From NCBI RefSeq assembly GCF_002288925.2, contig NW_022098044.1:10155100-10219099 (forward strand): a stretch of 64,000 nt of DNA, read 5' to 3'. Positions 56,080 to 64,000 of the stretch are shown here, one piece after another. The stretch's first letter is position 1, and the number at the start of each line of letters is the position of its first letter. The DNA is from Delphinapterus leucas (taxonomy: Eukaryota > Chordata > Mammalia > Artiodactyla > Monodontidae). The position numbers were made by a program, and so were the translations under genes. Below the pieces are notes generated by a model. It ran no database searches and was not told where the DNA came from. It saw only the letters and a program-made list of their open reading frames with translations.

Positions 56080-56670
56080 TGTCTAGTAGAGTAGCCATCA
56101 GCCAGCTGCACCCGTTGAGCACTTGAAATGTGGCTCCTTCAAACTGCGATGTGCCGTTAAGTGTAAATTCACGTCGGATTTTGAAGACTTAATAAGAAAA
56201 GAGAGTGTGAAACATCTCACTGATAATTAATATTTTGCATCTTTTAGATTAAATAGAATATATTTTACAGTTAATTTCACTTAAAAAAAACTTTTTAAAA
56301 TACAGAGCAGTTACTAATTTTCCCCTTAGGTATCACCCATGTGTACATTAGGTATACATATTACTAATTTCTGTTTGTATTTCTTATTTATTTATTTATT
56401 TATTTTTGGTTGCATCAGGTCTTAGTTGCGGCAGGCAGGCTCCTTAGTTGCGGCTCGCTGGCTCCTTAGTTGTGGCATGTGAACTCTTAGTTGCAGCATG
56501 CATGTGGGCTCTAGTTCCCTGACCAGGGATCGAACCCAGGCCCCCTTGCATTGAGAGTGTGCAGTCTTATCCAGCGCCACCAGGGAAGTCCCCTGTTCGT
56601 ACTTCTTAAACAGTAAATAAAATAAAATGCAGCTACTAGAATATTTTAAATTATATATGTGCTGGCACTG
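56080..56670 (+). mobile_element. Old DNA-transposon-like repeat split by a SINE
   Basis: gagcacttgaaatgtggctc, gtgtaaattcacgtcggatt on the left, tgcagctactagaatatttt and attagacagctgg on the right of the SINE. Confidence 0.5.
56387..56592 (-). mobile_element. Medium CHR SINE inside an old repeat
   Basis: Target duplication ctgtttgtatttctta at 56371-56386 and ctgttcgtacttctta at 56593-56608 (two mismatches). Confidence 0.92.
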
Positions 56671-56967
56671 TATGCTTATTAGACAGCTGGCTTAGAACAG
56701 GGCCTGCCTGGCATGTAGCAGGAGTAACTGAAGCTACCATCAGTGTTTAGCGCCTGGCACTTGGTAAGCACTTATCAAGTGGCAGTTTTTGTTCTGAAGA
56801 CTTCTCAGGGGCCCTCTCCTGCTTCTGCTTTGGAGATCTATGCCTGGAAATGCATTGTCTGTTTCCCTGCAGGATTTTGTCATATTCACCCATTGGGAGA
56901 GCTCCCGGTCTTTCCTTTCATCTTCGCCACCCCCAAGACCTCTCCAGGGATGTCTACACACATGGGC

Positions 56968-57004
56968 GCACACACACACACAGACACAGACACACACACA
57001 CACG
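56968..57004 (+). repeat. (CA)n microsatellite, interrupted
   Basis: CA repeats interrupted by two gacaca units. Confidence 0.9.
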
Positions 57005-58015
57005 CAGGTGTAGACTTTCTCGAGGTCCAGTCCTCCATCACCTCCTGTCACCCCTGCAACTGTGGTCCCCAAGCACCTCTGCATCCTGCACTGAGTTCAC
57101 CTGGCCTGGGTTTGGGGATCCCTCTTTGCCATCATCATTCTCTGCTTTCTCCTCAGGCCCTGCACTTCTGAGGCTTGATCTGTGATGCTCAGACAGATGG
57201 AACGTTGCCAGCAGGGGCTGTCAGCAGGCTGCCAAGAGGCTGCCCAGAGCAGCTTTTACTCTGACAAATTCACTCCTGGGGCCCCCAGGTCTACCCACGT
57301 CCTGGCAGCTGGTGGAGAGAAGATGGAGTCTCAGCTGTGGACTTGGACGACTCAGTTTCTCAGGAGGCCACGTTTTCAATGCATTTAGCAGGGTGAGAAC
57401 AGTTTTTGTTTTGGAAAATATCTGGATCAGCCACTTTGGTTGAGGAAGGGGAGGTGCCAGGGCATGGTTAAACACATGAGGAACTAAACAGCTTTACAGG
57501 GGTCGTTAACAAGAACTTGGGGAAAGGGACCCCCAAAAGAGAGAAGACAGGGGAGAAGGTCAGAAAAATGAAAAGGGACCAGAAAAAAATAGCAGGAGCC
57601 TCAGCCTGGGAGTTTTGTGTCTAGTGAGAAATTCCCAGTGGCAGGGACGGAGTAGCAGTGGGAGGGACTTTTTAAAAAAATTGTGGTAAAATACACATAA
57701 CATAAAATTTACCATCTTAACCATTTCTAGGTGTACATCCTCCTTGTTTTGTAACCATCACCGCCATCCATCTCCAGAATTCTTTTCATCTTCCCAAACT
57801 GAAACTCTGTACCCATTAAACAATAACTTTCCATTCCCCCAGCCCCCACAACTACCATTCTATTTCCTGTCTATGAATTTGACTACTCTGGGTACCCCAT
57901 ATAAGTGGAAATATACTGTATTATGTTTGGCTTATTTCACTTAGCATAATGTCCTCAAGGTTAATCCATGTTGCAGCATGTGTCAGAATTTTTTCTTTCT
58001 TTTTAAGGCTGAATA

Positions 58016-58217
58016 GGGCTTCCCTGGTGGTGCAGTGGTTGAGAGTCCGCCTGCCGATGCAGGGGACACGGGTTCTTGCCCCAGTCCGGGAAGATCCCAC
58101 ATGCCGCAGAGCGGCTGGGCCCGTGAGCCATGGCTGCTGAGCCTGCGCGTCCGGAGCCTGTGCTCCGCAACGGGAGAGGCCACAACACTGAGAGGCCCGC
58201 ATACCAAAAAAAAAAAA
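58016..58217 (+). mobile_element. Centre-deleted CHR-2 SINE inside old L1
   Basis: Target duplication aaggctgaata at 58005-58015 and 58218-58228, exact. Confidence 0.95.
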
Positions 58218-58515
58218 AAGGCTGAATAACATTCCATTGTATGTATAACCACATTTTGTTTATCCATTTACCCATTAGTAGACACTTGGGTTTCTTCCAC
58301 CTTTTGGCTGTTGTGATTAATGCTGCCATGAACATGGGTATATAAATATCTCTTTCAAACACTGCTTTCAATTCTTTTAGGTATCCATCTAGAAGCAGAA
58401 TTGCTGGGTCATATGGTAATTCTATTTTTAGTTTTTGAGGAACTGCCATGCTATTTTCTACAGTGCCTGTACCATTTTACATTCTCACCAACAGTGCATA
58501 AAAGTTCCAATTTCT

Positions 58516-59498
58516 GAAAAGACAACCTATAGAATGGGAGAAAATATTTGCAAATGATATGACTGATAAGGGTTAATATCAAAAATATATAAACAACTCA
58601 TACAACTCAACATAAAAAAAAAAACAACCTGATTGAAAAACGGGTGGAAGACCTGAATAGACATTTTTCCAAAGAAGACATACAGATGACCAACACGCAC
58701 ATAAAAAGATGTTCAGCATCGTTAATCATTAGAGAAATGCAAATTAAAACCACAATGAGATATCACCTCACACCTGTTAGAATGGCTATCTCCATATCAG
58801 GATGTGGAGAAAAGAGAATCCTCATATGCTGTTGGTGGGAATGTAAATTGGTATAGTCACTGTGGAAAACAGTATGAAGGTTTCTCGAAAAACTAAAAAC
58901 AGAACTACCATATGACCCAGCAATTCCATTCCTAGGTATATATCCTAAAAAACGAAAACACTAATTTGAAAAAGTACATGCACCCCAATGTTCATGGCAG
59001 CACTATTTACAATTGCCAAGATATGGAAGCAACCCAGGTGTCCATCAACAGATGAATGGATAAAGAAGATGTAGTATATATATACGATGGAATATTACTC
59101 AGCCATAAAGAATGAGAATTTGCCATTTGCAACAACATGGGTGGACCTATAGGATATTACGCTAAGTGAAATAAGTCAGAGAAAGACAAATACTATATGA
59201 TATCATTTATATGTGTAATCTAAAAAATAAAACAAACTAGTGAATATAACAAAAAGAAACAGACTCACAGATATAGAGAATAATCTAGTGCTTACCAATG
59301 GGAAGTGGGGGGCAAGGTAGGGGTAGAGAATTAAGAGGCACAAACTACTATGTATAAAATAAATAAGCTACAAGACTATGGCCAATATTTTGAAATAACT
59401 ATAAATGGAATGTAACCTTTAAAAATTGTGAATCACTGTTGTACACCTGAAACTTACATAATACTGTACATCAACTAATACCTCAATAAACAAAAAAA
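58516..59498 (+). mobile_element. L1 3' end nested in an older L1
   Basis: 5'-truncated; broken ORF2 C-terminal region then 3' UTR and A tail. Target duplication agttccaatttct at 58503-58515 and 59629-59641, the second copy displaced by the SINE at 59505. Confidence 0.92.
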
Positions 59499-59504
59499 GA
59501 GTTC

Positions 59505-59620
59505 TGGGAATTCCCTGGCAGTCCAGTGGTTAGGGCTTGGCACTTTCACTGCTGTGGCCCAGGTTCATCCCTGGTCAGGAGCTAAGATCCTGCAAGCCAT
59601 GCGGTGCACCCAAAAGAAGA
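59505..59620 (+). mobile_element. Short CHR SINE at L1 3' end
   Basis: Target duplication aaaaaaagagttc at 59492-59504 and 59621-59633. It landed in the junction between an L1 A tail and that L1's own target duplication. Confidence 0.93.
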
Positions 59621-59857
59621 AAAAAAAGAGTTCCAATTTCTCTACATCCACATCCACATTTTTTTTCTTCTTTTTTTAATAGCAGCCATCCTAATGTGTG
59701 TTAAATGGTATTAATTTGTATTTTCCGAGTGATTAGAAATGTTGATCAACTTTTTAATGTGCTTACTGGCCTTTTACATACTATCTTTGGAGAAATGTCT
59801 ATTCAAGTCGTTTGCGCCCCCACCCCTTTCTTTTGTGGTTGAAACCTTTTTTAAAAA

Positions 59858-60226
59858 AAATAATTAATTTATTTATTTTTGGCTACGTTGGGTCTTTGTT
59901 GCTGCTCGTGGGCTTTCTTTAGTTGTGGTGAGCACAGGGATACTCTTCGTTGCGGTGCTTGGGCTTCTCATTGTGGTGGCTTCTCTTGTTGTGGAGCACG
60001 GGCTCTAGGTGCGAGGGCTTCAGTAGCTGTGGTGCGTAGGCTTCAGTAGTTTTGGCATGTGGGTTCAGTAGTTGTGGCTTGCGGGCTCTAGAGCACAGGC
60101 ACAGTAGTTGTGGCATATGGGCTTAGCTGCTCCACGGCACGTGGGATCTTCCCGGACCAGGGATCAAACCCATGTCCCCTACACTGGGAGGTGGATTCTT
60201 AACCACTGTGCCACCAGGGAAGTCCC
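59858..60226 (-). mobile_element. Longest CHR SINE, expanded internal repeats
   Basis: About 370 bp. The middle carries several degenerate copies of cttcagtagttgtggc-like units, more than in other copies here. Confidence 0.9.
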
Positions 60227-60286
60227 ACCTTTGCCCGTTTTTTAATCAGATGTTTGTTTTTCTGTTGTTGAGTTGTAGGGTTTTTG

Positions 60287-60490
60287 TTTTTTTTTTTTTG
60301 CGGTACGCGGGCCTCTCACTGTTGTGCCTCTCCCGTTGCGGAGCACAGGCTCCGGACGCACAGGCTCAGCAGCCATGGCTCATGGGCCTAGCCGTTCCGC
60401 AGCATGTGGGATCTTCCCAGACCGGGGCATGAACCCGTGTCCCCTGCATTGGCAGGTGGACTCTCAACCACTGCGCCACCAGGGAAGCCC
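60287..60490 (-). mobile_element. Centre-deleted CHR-2 SINE abutting L1
   Basis: T13 tract at left; its 5' head (gaagccc in plus) touches the 3' end of a minus-strand L1 with no A tail between them. Confidence 0.92.
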
Positions 60491-60833
60491 TTAACATCTT
60501 TATTGGAGTATAACTGCTTTACCATGGTGTGTTAGTTTCTGCTGTATAACAAAGTGAATCAGCTATACGTATACATATATCCCCATATCTCCTCCCTCTT
60601 GCCTCTCCCTCCCACCCTCCCTACCCCACCCCTCTAGATGGTCACCAAGCACCGTTCTGATCTCCCTGTGCTATGCGGCTGCTTCCCACTAGCTATCTAT
60701 TTTACATTTGGTAGTGTATATAAGTCCATGCCACTCTCTCATTTCGTCCCAACTTACCTACCCTTCCCCCGCCCCATGTCCTCAAGTCCATTCTTCACAT
60801 CTGCATCTTTATTTCCATTGTTTCTTTGTTTGA
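60491..60833 (-). mobile_element. L1 3' end, minus strand
   Basis: Reverse complement of the same 3' UTR seen at 41.5-41.9 kb, here ttaacatctttattggagta at its 3' end and truncated near 60833. Confidence 0.9.
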
Positions 60834-61235
60834 TGGTTGGTTGGTTGGTTTTTTTCTGGGAATCCCCAGCAACACCCGAACTATTGTTCCATTTTAGAGA
60901 GGTCTGCTGGGATCCCATGACCAATTAACCATTTTCGCAAGTTTATCAAGGTGTTTTTCTACCTCCTCTTTTACAGTTTAACTCCCTCTCTCCCTCTCTC
61001 TGTCTCTGTATCTCCTCTCATTACTTGAACTGTGGGCAAACACTTTCCTCTTGGTCCCCTAAGAATCACTCTGACCTGGCCCCAAGCCCTTTGTTTGGAT
61101 ATCTCAAACTCCGTGCTCAAACCCAAATCCACTCCAGCAGCAGACTCCACCGGGAGACCAGCTCTTCACCTCCTGGGTCTTCCCATTCCCAAGTCCCAAA
61201 CAGTTAGGCTACCATATTGATTGTCTTCTTGTCTT

Positions 61236-61397
61236 TTTTTTTTAAGATAACATTTAAAAAAAATATTTTATTTTATTTATTTATTTTTGGCTGTGCCGCT
61301 GGGCATCCGTGATCCTAGTTCCCTGACCAGGGATCGAACCCATGCCCCCATGCAGTGGAAGTGTGGAGTCTTAACCACTGGACCACCAGGGAAGTCA
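61236..61397 (-). mobile_element. Short CHR SINE
   Basis: T-rich left end with ttatttatttttggctgtg, tRNA head at right. Flanked by ttcttgtctt at 61226-61235 and 61403-61412. Confidence 0.9.
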
Positions 61398-61399
61398 CC

Positions 61400-62150
61400 G
61401 GTTTCTTGTCTTAGATTCCAGGGCATGCAAAGATGTTGTCCTGGCCTTGTCCAGGGAGGCCCTTAGTCCCTGCAGATTCAGTGGGGGAGCGGAGGAACCT
61501 GCGAGAGGCCAAGGCTTCCCAAGCACACGCCATATTCACTGATGCTCAGCTCCGCAGGCCCCCACGGCCCCCCTCCTTCCCTGGCTTGAAGATTCTCTTC
61601 CCACTCCACATTTCCTTCCCTGCTGGCCCCAGGGCAGACCTATTCATTAGCCACCTGCAGCAATACAATTCCTTCTTCCTCTTCCCCTGTGTGGCATGTT
61701 TCTATGGTTGGAGCACCTCAGAGATTCCCACGGAGATCAGCCTTCTGGAGGCGGAGGAGAGGGCGTATGGCCACCGCTGTCCCAGCCAGACCGCAGCGGG
61801 GTGCTCAGGGGGCGTCCTTCCCTTCCACCCCAAACGTGGCTGTCAGATGTTCTGGAAACAAGGGTGCTCACTCCTGAGGTCCCTGGAGGTTGCTAAGGGT
61901 ACCTTGAGGTTGTCTCTATCCCATGGGTTCGACCCAGGACTTCAGAAGCTGTCCAGACCATGAAGTCCAGCAGTGCAGATACAGAGCAGCCCTTTTGTTC
62001 CCAAACTGCTCTGTGGGGTCAATGTGAGTGACAGTAATTGGGAGAGGCTCATCAGAGGGAGCCTCAGAGGAAACCGGAGGAACCACCCCTCTGTCCCAGT
62101 GGCTGTCCCCCTGACTGTCAGACCTGGAAGGACCAGGTCCTGCTGACACA
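61400..62150. other. Unique GC-rich block
   Basis: No repeat recognised. An open frame of 176 codons (61433-61963, plus strand) has no recognisable domain or splice support and is not called a gene. Confidence 0.5.
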
Positions 62151-62830
62151 CCTCCACCTTCCACTGGCTACCCTCTTTAGAATTTTCTGCAAGCCATTAT
62201 CCACACACCACCATAATGCTCTTTTTATATTTAGCCTCACTTAAAAGCTTTCAATAGGGACTTCCCTGGTGGTCCAGTGGTTAAGACTCCATGCTCCCAA
62301 TGCAGGGGGCCCGGGTTCAATCCCTGGTCAGGGAACTAGATTCCGCATGCTGCGATGAAGATCCTGCATGCCACAACTAAGACCCGGCACAGCCAAATAA
62401 ATAAATATTGAAGAAAAAAAAAAAGCTTTCAATAGCCTCCCACCAATCCTGGAATAATGGTGTCCTTACCAGGCCTTCAAGGCCCAATGTGAACCAGTCC
62501 CTGCCTGTTCCTCTTAACTCACCACCCATCCCTCTCCCCTAGCTCACCATACGCCAGACACACTGATCTTCTCCTGGTCCCAGCATTCCAAGACCGTTTC
62601 AGCCTCAGGGCCTTTGCACTTGCTGTTCCTTCTGATCAGAATGCTCTTCGCACAGATCCTTGTCATTTGGTCTCCGGCTCAGAAGTCAACCTCTCCTGAC
62701 TACTTCAGTCCAGAGTAGCCTCCCCTTCCTTATGCTTTATCTCCTCATACTATTTTATTTTCTTCTCCACACATACCCCTTTCTGAAGCTTAAGCTTCAG
62801 GATCCCTCACTCACATAGGCCCCTTCCAAA
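62150..62830 (+). mobile_element. L2, split by a SINE
   Basis: ttcaaggcccaatgtgaacc and agggcctttgcacttgctgt on the right part; the left part ends at the SINE target duplication. Confidence 0.8.
62258..62420 (+). mobile_element. CHR SINE inside an L2
   Basis: Perfect 15-bp target duplication aaaagctttcaatag at 62243-62257 and 62421-62435. Confidence 0.95.
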
Positions 62831-63715
62831 GGGTCTACCTAATTTTGTATTATTTTCTTAAAAAGAATCCCCTGCCCAGCCAACCCAACTGTGTAAGCTT
62901 CAGGCCCCACAAAATCTAGATTCATTTGTATCTAGAGCAAAGGACCAGGCTGTATTTGGTACTTCCTGTGCCTGCCGCTGCCAGGAAGACAAACTCAGCA
63001 TTCATCCTGTTAGGCTATTTCAACACACCCTTGGCTTCTCTGATCTCTTCAGGTCTGGGTGCCAAGAGGAAACTTTGCCCAGGAATCTTGGTAACTGCCC
63101 TGCTCACTGTACCCTGAATTCAAGGTTGGGGTGGGGGGCAGAGTGGGAGTGGTATGGGGGAGGGGATGGGGGTGTCCAAACTCCAAGAGCTGCTGTTTGT
63201 GCTTCTCCCTTCTGGACACCCCTGCCTTGACTCCCCCAAATAGACATAAACTTTCTCAATCGGCAAGCATACCAACCTCAACTATTCACCCAGGAGACTG
63301 AAAAACCTAGACTTCCGTAGAATCTTTCATCTCTTTCCTTTCTGAGCTTTTTTGCAAAGGTAATCCTAATGTCTATCACTGATTCCACTTCTTACCATCT
63401 TGGGCATATATTTAGTGCACAGGTCTTAACTCTCCCTCTGCCTTGCCCCCGGCAGACCTGGCTAATTGATCACAGGACTTTTCCAGGTGGGCCTTCTGTG
63501 TAACCACCACCAATTGATCAGAGAGGAAACCTAATTACCTCCTAATGAAACTCAGGTTTAAATGACTGAAGAGGTAAATCTGGTTCAAAGGAAAAGGGCT
63601 AATGCTTCTGATGAATTCCTATATCTATGCTGAGTCCAGGGAGGCCAGTTCCAAGGACATATTTTCTATTTAATTAAGTGAGGGGAGACTTTGGGAGAAC
63701 ACGGCACCTTGCAGT
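62830..63715. other. Unassigned intergenic sequence
   Basis: Contains the G-rich tract at 63126 and AT-rich sequence after 63240. No IDH2 exon or promoter seen. Confidence 0.5.
63126..63171 (+). repeat. G-rich tract with G-quadruplex potential
   Basis: At least five runs of three or more G with short loops (ggggtggggggc, then gggag, then tgggggaggggatggggg). Outside any CpG island. Confidence 0.6.
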
Positions 63716-63810
63716 ACCTCCCGTGACACAGTGGAAAATTCACTGATCTGGAGCTGGAAGTCCTGCTCTGTTCTGGGCAAAACGACTCACTTCTTCATTC
63801 TGCGCATGGG
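63715..63810 (+). mobile_element. MIR-like fragment
   Basis: cagtggaaaattcactgatc and ctgctctgttctgggcaaaa. Confidence 0.5.
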
Positions 63811-63821
63811 GTTACTATGCA

Positions 63822-64000
63822 TGTTGTCCCAGTCAGCTCAGGCTGCTGTAACAAATTACCCCAGACTGGCGGCTGAAACAGATAACGTTTACTTCTTACA
63901 TTTCTGGAGGCTGGGAGTCCAAGAACAAGGCGCTGGCTGATTCCATGTCTGGTGAGAGCCCTTTTCCAGGTTACAGACAACTGGCTTCTCCTTGTAAACT
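63822..64000 (-). mobile_element. MLT1/MST-type LTR, cut by window end
   Basis: caggctgctgtaacaaatta, ccccagactggcggctgaaa and tttctggaggctgggagtcc, the reversed 3' part of such LTRs. Confidence 0.8.

Larger units (their letters stand above)
57670..60285 (-). mobile_element. Old L1 remnant, host of several insertions
   Basis: Pieces at 57670-58015, 58229-58515, 59642-59857 and 60227-60285 read continuously as a reverse-complement L1 3' half. They are separated by two SINEs, an L1 and a further SINE. Confidence 0.85.

Noticed and set aside
59858..60226. Repeated gttgtggc-type units as a CRISPR or satellite array
   Set aside because: They are degenerate internal units of a CHR SINE, without regular spacers.
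61433..61963. 176-codon open frame on the plus strand
   Set aside because: No domain, no promoter or splice evidence, unremarkable composition; treated as chance.
63820..64000. Start of IDH2 at the right edge
   Set aside because: The sequence is a reversed MST/MLT-type LTR; no mitochondrial-targeting exon or CpG island is seen.

Overview
This is vertebrate nuclear DNA from a cetacean, most likely a toothed whale. The evidence is about 30 tRNA-derived CHR-type SINEs (they begin gggacttccctggtgg or gggcttccctggtggcgc), including five copies of the centre-deleted form whose tail reads gcggtacgcgggcc in reverse. That form is known to me as a cetacean CHR-2 subfamily. The toothed-whale assignment is inference. 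L1, MIR, L2, MLT/MST-type LTR, MER5A and Tigger-like remnants make up most of the remainder.

The only protein-coding gene I can support is SEMA4B, a class 4 transmembrane semaphorin, on the minus strand. Seven coding exons lie between 487 and 18391. They encode the first 271 residues: signal peptide plus the N-terminal half of the sema domain. All six complete introns are GT-AG and every exon junction keeps frame. The rest of the gene lies to the left of position 1. Exon 1 sits in a CpG island (about 17640-19040) that must carry the main promoter. Intron 1 is 14.2 kb and holds MIR, L2 and SINE copies plus a unique GC-rich stretch with three AP-1 consensus sites in 480 bp.

From about 19 to 64 kb I see no exon of a known gene. 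From memory of human 15q26.1, IDH2 is the next gene upstream of SEMA4B, so this would be the SEMA4B-IDH2 intergenic interval, with IDH2 beyond the right edge. Notable non-coding landmarks are a second CpG island at about 32.1-32.9 kb (possible alternative SEMA4B promoter), two strong CTCF-like motifs in convergent orientation at 2.1 and 49.3 kb, a perfect 21-bp palindrome at 27.9 kb, and a unique block with two AP-1 sites at 42.6 kb.

The retroposon record is the most unusual part. It includes a 31-bp micro-insertion made only of the first 25 nt of a SINE, flanked by perfect 16-bp target duplications; L1 3' ends of only about 50 bp, one apparently carrying a short 3' transduction; SINE/L1 junctions that could be chimeras; and deep nests of elements within elements at 57.7-60.8 kb. 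I found no CRISPR array, no bacterial-type system, no RNA gene other than SINEs, and no convincing undescribed protein system. Repeat family names rest on recall of consensus sequences, and edges are approximate unless target-site duplications are given.
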